Below, piece after piece: positions 8,248 to 15,776 of a stretch of 28,134 bases of DNA. The position numbers and the translations under genes were made by a program. Positions within the stretch are counted from its first letter, which is position 1; each line of letters opens with the position of its first letter. This DNA comes from DASZHJ01 sp035581425 (GTDB taxonomy: Bacteria > Pseudomonadota > Alphaproteobacteria > ATCC43930 > CGMCC-115725). The notes under the pieces are model-generated. The model was not told the DNA's origin. It saw only the letters and a list, made by a program, of their open reading frames with translations, and ran no database searches. Where the stretch lies: NCBI GenBank assembly GCA_035581425.1, contig DATJVP010000008.1:1-28134 (forward strand). The letters run 5' to 3'.

Positions 8248-8994
8248 ATGTCCCCTCGCGAGGAGCTCTCCGCCTATCTCGCCGCCGCGCGGCGCGTCGT
8301 CGTCTTCACGGGCGCCGGGATATCCACGGAATCGGGAATTCCCGATTTCCGCAGCCCCGGTGGCGTCTGGAGCCGGATGAAGCCCATCTATTATGACGAG
8401 TTCGTGAGCGATCCCGCGAAGCGCCGGGAGGCCTGGGACCGCGTCTTCAACGGAAGCGCGGGCTGGGTCGGCAAGGCGCCCAATGCCGGCCATCATGCGG
8501 TGGCTCGGCTCGTCGCGCGCGGCAAGGTGACCGCCGTCATCACCCAGAACGTCGACAACCTGCACCAGCAATCGGGCGTGCCGGCGGCGCAGGTGGTCGA
8601 GCTCCACGGCAACGCGAGCTACGCCACCTGTCTGGATTGCGGGCTTCGCCACGAGCTCGAGGTGCTGAAGCAGAGCTATCTCGGGCGCGACGAGGTGCCG
8701 GTTTGCCGCGAGTGCAGCGGGCTCGTGAAGACCGCGACGATCTCCTTCGGTCAGGCGATGCCGCGCGAGCCGATGCGGCGAGCGGAGGAAGAGACGCTCG
8801 CCTGCGATCTCTTCCTGGTGCTGGGCTCCTCGCTCGTGGTCTATCCCGCCGCGGGATTTCCGCTGCTCGCGAAGCAGAACGGCGCGCGCCTCATTATCGT
8901 CAACCGCGAGCCCACGGAGCAGGACAGCTATGCCGACCTCGTCCTTCACGACGAGATCGGCCCCACGATGACCGCGGCGGTGCCGCTCGACTAG
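8248..8994 (+). CDS. cobB: Sirtuin, NAD-dependent protein deacylase (CobB/Sir2 family)
   Basis: A 248-residue cytoplasmic Sir2-family enzyme removing acyl groups from lysines using NAD, releasing nicotinamide and O-acyl-ADP-ribose. The Rossmann motif is FTGAGISTESGIPDFRS (about 20-36), TQNVDNLH follows, and the catalytic His is H120 in ELHGN. A complete zinc site has C128, C131, C153 and C156, and LGSSLVVYPA lies near the C-terminus. Length is normal for a bacterial sirtuin. The start at 8248 fits the family N-terminus and has no ribosome binding site, but TATGAT precedes it by six bases (possible leaderless message). It is followed after 17 bases by the LLM oxidoreductase gene, so the two are probably co-transcribed. 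Confidence 0.92.
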   Translation: MSPREELSAYLAAARRVVVFTGAGISTESGIPDFRSPGGVWSRMKPIYYDEFVSDPAKRREAWDRVFNGSAGWVGKAPNAGHHAVARLVARGKVTAVITQNVDNLHQQSGVPAAQVVELHGNASYATCLDCGLRHELEVLKQSYLGRDEVPVCRECSGLVKTATISFGQAMPREPMRRAEEETLACDLFLVLGSSLVVYPAAGFPLLAKQNGARLIIVNREPTEQDSYADLVLHDEIGPTMTAAVPLD

Positions 8995-9011
8995 GAGAGA
9001 GGAGCAGGCGC

Positions 9012-10085
9012 ATGGAGTTCGGCATCCTCTTCACCTCGCATCCCAACACCGACCGCGAGCCTCATCCGCACCGCGACGTGCACGCGCGCGTGACGCACGA
9101 GATCCTGCGCGCGGAGGAGCTCGGCTTCGACTACGCCTGGATCGCCGAGCACCATTTCAGCAACCAGTACGGCATCATGCCGGATGTCTTCGTCTATGCC
9201 GCCTATCTCGCGGCGCTTACGAAGCGGATCAAGATCGGCACGGCCGTCGTGACGCTGCCGCTCGCCAATCCGCTCCGCGTCGCGGAGAACGCGGCTTTCG
9301 TCGACATCCTCAGCAATGGCCGCTTCGCGCTCGGCCTCGGCTCGGGCTACCGGCGCTACGAGTTCGAGGGCTTCGGCATCGATTTCGAGGCACGGCGCGA
9401 CATCCAAGAGGAAGCGTTGCCGCTGCTGCTGGAGCTTTTCCGGACGAAGCGCGTCCACCATCGCGGCAAGCATTTCCATTTCGAGGTCAGCGGCGAGTAC
9501 GAGATCTACCCGCACCCCCTCCAAGAGCCGCATCCCCCGCTCTTCCTCGCGGGTGCCACCGAGCGCTCGATCGTCACCGCGGGGCATAATGGCATGGGCT
9601 TGATGCTCTCCTCCTGGACGCCCTTCGAGGGCCTCGCGCGCCAGGCAAAGCGCTATCGGCAGGCGCTCGAGGCAACGCCGCAGCCGCTTTGCGCCAATCC
9701 CGCGCGCGGCCACGTCGACGTCGCGCGCTGGGTCTACGTCTCCGAGAGCGATGCCAAGGCGCGCACGGAGAGCGAGGCCGGCATCATTCGCCATCTCGGG
9801 CATTTCGCGAGCGGCCACACCTCCGGCTACCTCGGCACCGTCGCCAACCCCACGGGGAAGGAGCAGAGCTACGAGAGCCTCTGCGAGGACATCATCCTGC
9901 ACGGCTCGCCCGCGACGATTGCGAAGAAAATCGAGCGCCTCGAGGCCATGGCCGGCGTCACCTCGATCATGCTGCATTACCCGCCGTGGTATGGTGTCGA
10001 GAAGGCGCTCGCATCGCTCGAGCTCTTCGCGGCCGAGGTGATGCCGCGCTTCAAGACGCCGCAGGGAAAGAAGGCGCGGGCTTGA
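9012..10085 (+). CDS. LLM-class flavin-dependent oxidoreductase
   Basis: A 357-residue TIM-barrel protein of the bacterial luciferase-like superfamily, expected to use reduced FMN (or F420 in some members) in monooxygenase or reductase reactions on an unknown substrate. Family marks: the N-terminal strand MEFGILFTSH, the AEELGFDYAWIAEHHF segment, a KIGTAVVTLPLANPLRVAE stretch, LGLGSGYRRYEFEGFG, and a conserved C-terminal region with GSPATIAKKIERL. Length is typical. The purine-rich stretch GGAGAGAGGAGC lies in the 17-base gap after the sirtuin. DUF1348 follows after 35 bases in the same direction. Confidence 0.85.
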   Translation: MEFGILFTSHPNTDREPHPHRDVHARVTHEILRAEELGFDYAWIAEHHFSNQYGIMPDVFVYAAYLAALTKRIKIGTAVVTLPLANPLRVAENAAFVDILSNGRFALGLGSGYRRYEFEGFGIDFEARRDIQEEALPLLLELFRTKRVHHRGKHFHFEVSGEYEIYPHPLQEPHPPLFLAGATERSIVTAGHNGMGLMLSSWTPFEGLARQAKRYRQALEATPQPLCANPARGHVDVARWVYVSESDAKARTESEAGIIRHLGHFASGHTSGYLGTVANPTGKEQSYESLCEDIILHGSPATIAKKIERLEAMAGVTSIMLHYPPWYGVEKALASLELFAAEVMPRFKTPQGKKARA

Positions 10086-10120
10086 ATCGATGCCGCGGTT
10101 AGCCCGCGAGGAGTGAGCCC

Positions 10121-10585
10121 ATGGACCGTCCCCCGCTTCCGCCATTCACTGCCGAGACCGCCGCTCAGAAGGTGCGTCTCGCCGAGGATGCCTGGAACAC
10201 GCGCGAGCCCGCCCGTGTCGCGCTCGCCTATACCGTCGACAGCCGCTGGCGAAACCGCGCGGAGATTTTTCAGGGCCGCGATGCGATCGAGGCCTTCCTC
10301 ACGCGAAAATGGAGCCGCGAGCTAGAGTATCGCCTCATCAAGGAAGTCTGGACCTGGCGGGAGAACCGCATCGCCGTGCGCTTTGCCTACGAATGGCGCG
10401 ACGATAGCGGCCACTGGTTCCGCAGCTACGGCAACGAGAACTGGGAGTTCGACGAGCACGGCTTGATGCGCCGGCGCATCGCCAGCATCAACGATCTCCC
10501 GATCGAGGAGACAGAGCGCAAATACCGCTGGCCGCTCGGCCGCCGCCCCGACGACCACCCCGGCCTGACGGATCTAGGCCTCTGA
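10121..10585 (+). CDS. DUF1348 family, NTF2-like protein
   Basis: A 154-residue cytoplasmic protein that matches the DUF1348 pattern: an early AEDAWNTR segment, YTVDSRWRNRAEIFQGRDAI, FLTRKWSREL, then RFAYEWRDDSGHWFRSYGNENWEF and a C-terminal IASINDLPIEETERKYRWPLGRRP. The family has an NTF2-like (SnoaL-like) cone fold with a central pocket; the biochemical function is unestablished as far as I know. Full length. GAGGAG lies shortly before the ATG. It ends three bases before the convergent VOC gene. Confidence 0.85.
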   Translation: MDRPPLPPFTAETAAQKVRLAEDAWNTREPARVALAYTVDSRWRNRAEIFQGRDAIEAFLTRKWSRELEYRLIKEVWTWRENRIAVRFAYEWRDDSGHWFRSYGNENWEFDEHGLMRRRIASINDLPIEETERKYRWPLGRRPDDHPGLTDLGL

Positions 10586-10588
10586 CGA

Positions 10589-11062
10589 CTACTTCGCGGG
10601 CTCGGGTTCGCGGGCCTTTTTACGCTCTTTGATTTCGACCTCGCCGACGCCGATGGGGGCGGCGCCGACCCAGGGATGGTCGGTGATGTCGAAGACCACG
10701 CCGTCGGGACCGCGGTACTTGATCTCGAAATAGGAATTGGCCGTGTTGGGCTCGGGCTTGAGGACGCAGGGCGAGCCAACCTTCTCGAGCTTCCGCGTCG
10801 TCTCCTCGAGGTCCTCGACGAGGACGCCGAAATGATGGACGCCGCGGTAGTCGAGACCCTTGCCGAGCTGGTCGACATTCATGAATTTGAGGATCGCGAG
10901 GTTCAGCGTGCCGTCGCTCAAGTAATAGCCCCAGGCAAGTCCGGTCGTGGACTCGGGTCCGCCGATCTTGCCGACCTCCTTGAAGCCGAAGACTTCCTTG
11001 TAGAATTCCGCGGTCTTGGTGGGATCGTCGGCTGCGAGCGCGATGTGCCGAAGCTTCGCCAT
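10589..11062 (-). CDS. VOC superfamily (glyoxalase/dioxygenase fold) protein
   Basis: A 157-residue single-copy VOC protein. H6 in LRHIALAADDP begins the first beta-alpha-beta-beta-beta module, and VHHFGVLVEDLEET (H76/H77) begins the second; GPDGVVFDITDHPWVG closes it. These histidines and an acidic residue usually hold a divalent metal. The highly charged C-terminal tail (EIKERKKAREPEPAK) is outside the fold. Members include glyoxalase I, epimerases, extradiol dioxygenases and resistance proteins; nothing here settles which. GGAGGA lies ten bases before the start. A candidate promoter overlaps the end of the upstream membrane-protein gene. Confidence 0.8.
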   Translation of the reverse strand: MAKLRHIALAADDPTKTAEFYKEVFGFKEVGKIGGPESTTGLAWGYYLSDGTLNLAILKFMNVDQLGKGLDYRGVHHFGVLVEDLEETTRKLEKVGSPCVLKPEPNTANSYFEIKYRGPDGVVFDITDHPWVGAAPIGVGEVEIKERKKAREPEPAK

Positions 11063-11091
11063 GGGCGTCAGTCCTCCGAAGTGAGGGACCG

Positions 11092-11120
11092 ATCCTAGCA
11101 GGGACGGGGGCCTGAGTCAG
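11092..11120 (-). promoter_or_regulatory. Candidate promoter of the VOC gene
   Basis: On the minus strand CTGACT (11120-11115, four of six) is followed by a 17-base spacer and TAGGAT (11097-11092, four of six), giving a leader of about 25 bases with a good Shine-Dalgarno. The -35 overlaps the stop codon of the preceding gene. Consensus-based only. Confidence 0.3.
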
Positions 11121-11629
11121 CGGGGGCGGGTCACGATGAAAAGGATGAGGTCCCAGGCGTTCCGCAGGCTCGCCACCAGCAGAATTGCAACCGCGAGCGC
11201 CAGCACTTTGGGCCCCGCCACGGCATCCGCCGCCGCCAACACCGCGGCGAGCCAGAGCGCGCTATAGCCGAGGAGAGGGGTGGCGCCGTACCAGAGAAGA
11301 TCGATGACGCCGAGCCCGCGCCGGCGCACCCGCAGCCCCACGCTTGCGGAATAGGCGAGGCCGAAGACGGCGCCGACGGCGAGGGCACCCGCACGCTCCC
11401 AGCCATCGAGCGCGGGAACGAGCGGCACCGCCGAGACCAGGATCACCGTCGCGAGATGGACCACCGTCGGCGTTACGAACTCGCGGATTTCACCGGATCG
11501 CTCGCGGGTCAGGAATCCGACGCCGATCGAGACCACGACGAACATCGCCCCCACCAGCGTCCCTGCGATGGTGCCGACATAAACGAAGAACTCATGCCAC
11601 TCGCGGAGCGCCTCGGCAGCCGGGTCCAT
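11117..11629 (-). CDS. Small integral membrane protein, unknown function
   Basis: A 170-residue protein with about five hydrophobic segments: FFVYVGTIAGTLVGAMFVVV, VVHLATVILVSAVPLVPAL, GALAVGAVFGLAYSASVGL, LLWYGATPLLGYSALWLAAV and VLALAVAILLVASL, separated by Arg-rich loops that suggest inner-membrane topology. I do not recognise a named family. The start at 11629 is preferred because the upstream frame crosses the inverted repeat. No Shine-Dalgarno is seen; TTCAAT ends six bases before the ATG. It lies 54 bases upstream of the VOC gene on the same strand, so the two may be co-transcribed, and is divergent from the CinA-like gene. Confidence 0.7.
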   Translation of the reverse strand: MDPAAEALREWHEFFVYVGTIAGTLVGAMFVVVSIGVGFLTRERSGEIREFVTPTVVHLATVILVSAVPLVPALDGWERAGALAVGAVFGLAYSASVGLRVRRRGLGVIDLLWYGATPLLGYSALWLAAVLAAADAVAGPKVLALAVAILLVASLRNAWDLILFIVTRPR

Positions 11630-11639
11630 TCGCGAATTG

Positions 11640-11747
11640 AACCACCAAGCCACCAAGGCACCAAGGCCTGTTTGGCGGCATCCCTCGACAGCGCTCGGGA
11701 TGAGGGCCGCGGGAAAGAAAACTTGGTGCCCGGGTGTCTCGGTGGTT
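11640..11747. repeat. Long imperfect inverted repeat between divergent genes
   Basis: Two 26-base arms (11640-11665 and 11722-11747) pair with only about four mismatches around a 56-base loop. The left arm is built from an eight-base tandem unit close to CCACCAAG; the right arm is a decayed complement. The loop holds a second hairpin, CATCCC (11679-11684) with GGGATG (11697-11702). Each arm read outward gives TTGGTG, 17 bases, then TTCAAT (left, minus strand, 11641-11636) or TTAATA (right, plus strand, 11746-11751), so the arms could contain promoters for both flanking genes. No coding potential is apparent. Confidence 0.7.
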
Positions 11748-11780
11748 AATAGTGTCGGAAGCACAGGGACGGGAAGGCGC

Positions 11781-13046
11781 ATGCGCATCGAGATCATCTG
11801 CACCGGGGACGAGGTACTCACGGGGAAGACGGTCAACACGAACTTCAGCTACATGACGCAGAAGCTGGAGGAAGTGGGGCTCGCCGTGCGCTGGGGGACG
11901 ACGGTGGGGGACGACCGCGAGACGCTGCTGGAGGCCTTCCAGCTCGCGGCAGCGCGATCCGATGCGGTGATCGTCAATGGCGGGCTCGGGCCCACCGTCG
12001 ACGACCTCTCGCAGGAGATCGCGGCCAAGGCTGCGGGCGTCGAGCTCATCCTCAACGAGGACTGGCTCCAGCGCATGCAGGAGTTCTTCACGCGCCGCAG
12101 CCGGATCATGCCGCCCAACAACCGCAAGCAGGCGATGCTGCCGGAGGGCGCGGAGATTCTCGACAACCCCGTCGGCACCGCCTGCGGCTTCGCGCTCGAC
12201 ATCGGCAAGGCCCGCTTCTTCTTCACGCCGGGCGTGCCGCGGGAGCTCCGGCGCATGCTCGAGGAGCAGATCGTGCCGCGCCTTCTCGCGCGCAGCGGCA
12301 ATCCCGCCGCCATCTTCCTGAAGCGCTTCCACTCCTACGGACTCGGCGAATCCCACGTCGATGCAATGCTCCAGGGCGTAACGGACCTCGTGCCCGACGG
12401 CAGCGTCAAGCTCGGCTTCCGCGCACATTACCCGCAGCTCGAGACGAAGCTCGCGGTGCGCGGCGTCGACATGGAGGAAGTCCGTCGCAAGCTCGCGCCG
12501 GTCGAGACGGAAGTGAGAAAGCGACTCGGCAACTTCATCCTCGCGGAGGACGACCGCACACTCGAAGGCGTGATTCTCGAGGCGCTCCAGAAGCAGCGGG
12601 CGACGCTCGCGGTCGCGGAGACCTTCACCGGCGGGCAGATCGCGGCGCGACTGCTTCCCTTCCCCGGCGCCGAAACGCTCGTCCGCCGCGGTATCGCCGC
12701 GCGCGATCTCCGGGAACTCGCCGCCGCCGCGGGCCTTGCTCCGGCGCCATCCGAGATCGGCAAGGAGAGCGCCGAGGCGGTGGCGAAGGCGCTACGCGAG
12801 AGCTCGCATGCGAGCCACGCGCTCGCGGTGCTCGTCGAGCTCGACGAGGGCGCCGATCGCATCGACTTCGGCGCCACCATCTGCATCGGGATCGCGACCG
12901 AAAGCGAGACGGCGGTCCGGCGCTCGCGCATTCTCGGCGGGCGCGACTGGGTGCGGCTCGGCGCGATGGAGCTGGGCCTTGATTGTCTCCGCCGCTTCCT
13001 GCTGGGCCTGCCCGTTACGGAGCGGATCGATTTCGAGAAGGTCTGA
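11781..13046 (+). CDS. cinA: CinA-like protein with intact N-domain and degenerate PncC domain
   Basis: A 421-residue protein in the CinA order. The N-terminal MoaB/MogA-like domain (about 1-170; CTGDEVLTGKTVNTN, NGGLGPTVDDLSQEI, DNPVGTACGF, FFTPGVPREL) belongs to the group with ADP-ribose pyrophosphatase activity in characterised CinA proteins. The C-terminal domain (about 260-421) corresponds to NMN deamidase (PncC), but its key motifs are altered: ESCTGG is ETFTGG (Thr281 where the nucleophilic Ser is expected), the YSN segment reads AARDL, and TGIAGPGG is absent. NMN deamidation by this domain is therefore doubtful. The start at 11781 has GGGAAGG just upstream. The dioxygenase gene starts four bases after the stop. 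Confidence 0.85.
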   Translation: MRIEIICTGDEVLTGKTVNTNFSYMTQKLEEVGLAVRWGTTVGDDRETLLEAFQLAAARSDAVIVNGGLGPTVDDLSQEIAAKAAGVELILNEDWLQRMQEFFTRRSRIMPPNNRKQAMLPEGAEILDNPVGTACGFALDIGKARFFFTPGVPRELRRMLEEQIVPRLLARSGNPAAIFLKRFHSYGLGESHVDAMLQGVTDLVPDGSVKLGFRAHYPQLETKLAVRGVDMEEVRRKLAPVETEVRKRLGNFILAEDDRTLEGVILEALQKQRATLAVAETFTGGQIAARLLPFPGAETLVRRGIAARDLRELAAAAGLAPAPSEIGKESAEAVAKALRESSHASHALAVLVELDEGADRIDFGATICIGIATESETAVRRSRILGGRDWVRLGAMELGLDCLRRFLLGLPVTERIDFEKV

Positions 13047-13050
13047 CCCC

Positions 13051-14016
13051 ATGCTCACCGAGATCGTCAGAGACCATCGCGCCTGGACGGGCGCGGAGCT
13101 CGCGCCGGAGGCCTGGACGCTTGCGGTCCCGCGGGAGTGCCTCGATGAACTCGAGCAGGCGCTGGCGACAATCCGGGCGGAGCCGCTTCCGCTCTATCTG
13201 CGCCGGCCCGAGGAATTCGAGTTGGTGGCCTGCCGCGCCCTCATGGGAGAGGTGAAGGAGCGGCTCGCGAGCGGGATCGGTTTTACGGTGCTGGACCGGC
13301 TACCGGTCGAGCGGATGACGCAGGACGAGGCGACGGCGCTCTATTGGCTGCTCTCCTCGCTGCTGGCCCGGCCGGTCGCGCAGAAGCTCGACGGAACCAT
13401 GGTCTATCTCGTGCGCGACACCGGCGCCGCGCTGAAGCCCGGGTCGGGCATCAGGCCCACCGTCACCAACGTCGAGCTCGTCTACCACAACGACAATTCG
13501 TACAACGAGACGCCGCCGGAATGCGTGGGGCTCCTCTGCGTGAGCCAGGCGAAGGAGGGCGGCGAGAGTCGGGTCCTCAACTTCTATGCCGCGCATAACC
13601 TGCTGCTGCGCAAGCACGGCTCCTTGCTGCCGAGGCTATACAAGCCCTTCTGGTATGACCGCCATCGCGAATTCTTCCCGGGCGAGCCCGAGACGCACGC
13701 GGCGCCGGTCTTCGATTTCGATGGAACGCGGCTCAGCGCGCGGCTCGCCATACTGGAAATCCGCGGCGGCTACGAGCTTCGCGGCGAGCGGCTCGATGCA
13801 GAGGGCGAGGCGGCTCTCGAGGCGATGCAGGAGGTAATGCATCGGCCCGGACTCGCCGTGGGTATGCAGCTTCGTCCGGGCCAAATCCAATACGTCAACA
13901 ACCGCAGCATCGGCCATATGCGTACCGCCTTCGTCGACGGCGAGCGGCCCGAGGAGAAGCGGCTCCTGGTCCGCCTCTGGCTCCGCGATGCGGGCCGGCG
14001 GGGATACCGGGGATAG
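13051..14016 (+). CDS. TauD/TfdA-type Fe(II)/2-oxoglutarate dioxygenase
   Basis: A 321-residue cytoplasmic enzyme of the TauD/TfdA family, which couples 2-oxoglutarate decarboxylation to hydroxylation of a small molecule. The iron triad is visible: H146 and D148 in YHNDNSYNETPPE, and distal H289 in NNRSIGHMRTAF. The RLLVRLWLR segment supplies the 2-oxoglutarate Arg. LLCVSQAKEGGESRV after the first motif is typical. Substrate unknown. GAGAAGG inside the end of the CinA-like gene serves as the ribosome binding site, and the four-base gap implies co-translation with it. The TRAP genes begin about 120 bases later. Confidence 0.85.
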   Translation: MLTEIVRDHRAWTGAELAPEAWTLAVPRECLDELEQALATIRAEPLPLYLRRPEEFELVACRALMGEVKERLASGIGFTVLDRLPVERMTQDEATALYWLLSSLLARPVAQKLDGTMVYLVRDTGAALKPGSGIRPTVTNVELVYHNDNSYNETPPECVGLLCVSQAKEGGESRVLNFYAAHNLLLRKHGSLLPRLYKPFWYDRHREFFPGEPETHAAPVFDFDGTRLSARLAILEIRGGYELRGERLDAEGEAALEAMQEVMHRPGLAVGMQLRPGQIQYVNNRSIGHMRTAFVDGERPEEKRLLVRLWLRDAGRRGYRG

Positions 14017-14067
14017 GGCCGGCCTCCGCAGCGTATGGCCCTTGCCGCCCTCGAAACCCTCCCATAG

Positions 14068-14113
14068 AGTTTAATTGAGAATAATAAAATTTCGCGCCCG
14101 CCAGTCCGGCGGG
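14068..14113 (+). promoter_or_regulatory. AT-rich block and leader hairpin before the TRAP genes
   Basis: Bases 14068-14092 are nearly all A/T (for example TTTAAT and TAAAAT), sharply unlike the surrounding high-GC sequence, and so a likely promoter or regulator-binding area. No -35 with proper spacing was found. Just after it CCCGCC (14097-14102) pairs perfectly with GGCGGG (14108-14113) over a five-base loop, upstream of the strong GGGGAGGAAA ribosome binding site. Confidence 0.4.
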
Positions 14114-14139
14114 GATGCGATCCACCAGGGGAGGAAACG

Positions 14140-15132
14140 ATGATTGCCAAGAGACTCTGGGCCTTTGTCTTCGCCGCCGCGGCGCTCGCCGCCGGAAGCG
14201 CGGGCGCGGCCGAGCGCCATTTCACCTTCGGCTACGACCAGCCGCACACTACCGCCTACGGCTATACCGGCGACGTCTTTGCGGAGAAACTCAAGGAGCT
14301 GAGCAAGGGGACGATGATCATCGATCAGTTCCCGGGCGCGCAGCTCGGCCAAGAGCCGCAGATGCTCCAAAAGATCCGCACTGGCGACATCGATTTCATC
14401 ATCTCCGCGACCGCGAACGCGGCGACGGTGGTGCCGGAGGCCGGCGTCTTCTCCATCCACTTCATATTCAGAGGCGAGGAGCACCTGAAGAACGCGATCA
14501 GCGATCCCAAGGTGATCGAGGCCTTCCGCAGGATGGTGAAGGACAAGGTGCAAGGCGCGCAGGTGCTGACCCTCATCACCTTGGGCCTGCGCGACTTCTA
14601 CAGTAAGCGCGAAATCCATAGCATCGCCGATCTCAAGGGCCTCAAAATCCGTGTGCAGGCGACGCCGACGGAAGACACGCTCTTCACCGCATACGGCGCG
14701 CAGGTCGTGCACATGCCCTTCGGCGAGGTCTATACCTCGCTGCAGACGGGCGTGGTCGACGTCGCCGAGAACGGCGTCAACGTCTACCTCTCGAACAAGC
14801 ACTACGAGGTGGCGCCGATCATGTCGATGTCCGAGCACGAGGCGAACGCCAACTGCATCTGGGTCAGCGACAAGGCCTGGAACAGCTTCAGCGACGAGGA
14901 GAAGAAGTGGGTGCAGACGGCGGCGGATGAGGTGAATCGTCTCGAGCCGACGCACGCGCTGATGCTTGAGCACGACTCCATGGCAAAGCTCGAGAAGATG
15001 GGCGTGAAATTTGTGAAGAACGTCGACAAGAGCGGCTTCATCAAGATCGCGGAGCCCATCCAAGACCAGATCGCGGCGCAGCTCGGGCCTCATGCCGTGG
15101 AACTGCTGAAGCTCGTACGCGCGGTGAAGTAG
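14140..15132 (+). CDS. dctP: TRAP transporter solute-binding protein DctP
   Basis: A 330-residue periplasmic protein. The signal peptide (MIAKRLWAFVFAAAALAAGSAGA, cut near AGAAE) is followed by a DctP-type fold: FTFGYDQPH start, GAQLGQEPQMLQKIRTGDID, then SIADLKGLKIRVQATP containing R171, the conserved Arg that usually salts-bridges the ligand carboxylate. MPFGEVYTSLQTGVVDVAENG is a further hallmark. It captures an organic acid for the DctQM permease encoded next. GGGGAGGAAA precedes the start. A strong hairpin lies between it and dctQ. Ligand not predictable; the nearby aldolase and keto-acid-type oxidoreductase suggest a sugar or hydroxy acid (inference). Confidence 0.92.
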   Translation: MIAKRLWAFVFAAAALAAGSAGAAERHFTFGYDQPHTTAYGYTGDVFAEKLKELSKGTMIIDQFPGAQLGQEPQMLQKIRTGDIDFIISATANAATVVPEAGVFSIHFIFRGEEHLKNAISDPKVIEAFRRMVKDKVQGAQVLTLITLGLRDFYSKREIHSIADLKGLKIRVQATPTEDTLFTAYGAQVVHMPFGEVYTSLQTGVVDVAENGVNVYLSNKHYEVAPIMSMSEHEANANCIWVSDKAWNSFSDEEKKWVQTAADEVNRLEPTHALMLEHDSMAKLEKMGVKFVKNVDKSGFIKIAEPIQDQIAAQLGPHAVELLKLVRAVK

Positions 15133-15167
15133 CCGAGCCGGACCGAGACGCTTGAGTGCCACATCCT

Positions 15168-15201
15168 CGCGCCCCTCTCCTCCCGTCGAGGGAGGGGCGC
15201 G
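15168..15201 (+). repeat. Perfect 10-bp stem-loop between dctP and dctQ
   Basis: CGCGCCCCTC (15168-15177) pairs perfectly with GAGGGGCGCG (15192-15201) around a 14-base loop, in the 82-base gap between the TRAP binding-protein and small-permease genes. There is no following U-run, so it is not a classical terminator. A 3'-end stabilising or attenuating hairpin that lets DctP be made in excess is plausible. The right arm contains GGAGGGG, but this lies 17 bases from the dctQ ATG. Confidence 0.6.
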
Positions 15202-15214
15202 GCGCGCGGTCCCC

Positions 15215-15763
15215 ATGAGAAAACCGAGCCGCCTCGTCCTGGAGACGCAGCGCCACCTCAAGTGGCGCCTGCTCGATCCGATCGAGGCAATCACAATGGT
15301 TCTCTGCGGGATCTGCCTCGCAGGCTTCAGTACCTCGGTCTTCCTCGACGTGCTCACGCGCGTCTTCCACTCGCCATGGCTCTGGCTGCAGGAGGTCACG
15401 AGCACGTTCTTCGTCTACGGAACCTTCATCGGGGCGGCCGCGGCGACGCGGCGCAATGACCATCTCTACCTCTCCGCGATCACCGAGAGCATGACCGGGC
15501 GGCCTCGCCTGGCCATCGAGACCTTCGACCGCCTGGTTGTGCTCGCCGTCGCCTATTGCATGACCTATTACGGCTACATCAATTTCCTGCAGGGTTTCGG
15601 CAGCTTCCGCATGCCTTCGATGACGCCGATCGCCTCGCTCTATGCGGCGATACCGATCTCGGGGGTGCTGATCGCGCTCTTCGTCATCGAGCAGCTCGTC
15701 AACGGCTGGCGCAATGGCTTCGAAGGAACGGGACCCGCGCGCGAGGAGACGAATTTCGAATGA
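15215..15763 (+). CDS. dctQ: TRAP transporter small permease DctQ
   Basis: A 182-residue inner-membrane protein with four hydrophobic helices: AITMVLCGICLAGFSTSVFL, STFFVYGTFIGAAAA, LVVLAVAYCMTYYGYINF and AAIPISGVLIALFVIEQLV, the standard DctQ topology. Conserved marks include LDVLTRVF and WLQEVTSTFFVYGTFIGAA with RRNDHL after helix 2. The start at 15215 is preferred to a TTG at 15152, which would read through the hairpin; the ribosome binding site is weak in either case. DctM follows 13 bases after the stop. Confidence 0.88.
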   Translation: MRKPSRLVLETQRHLKWRLLDPIEAITMVLCGICLAGFSTSVFLDVLTRVFHSPWLWLQEVTSTFFVYGTFIGAAAATRRNDHLYLSAITESMTGRPRLAIETFDRLVVLAVAYCMTYYGYINFLQGFGSFRMPSMTPIASLYAAIPISGVLIALFVIEQLVNGWRNGFEGTGPAREETNFE

Positions 15764-15776
15764 GCGGCGCGCGCGA

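Noticed and set aside
10589..10625. GC-rich sequence followed by TTTTT near the convergent ends of the DUF1348 and VOC genes
   Set aside because: It lies inside the VOC coding region and no stem of more than three good pairs forms before the T-run, so it is not a convincing terminator.
8248..13046. A combined NAD-metabolism module of the sirtuin and CinA-like genes
   Set aside because: They lie in separate transcription units with two minus-strand genes between them, and the NMN deamidase motifs are degenerate. Proximity alone is weak evidence.
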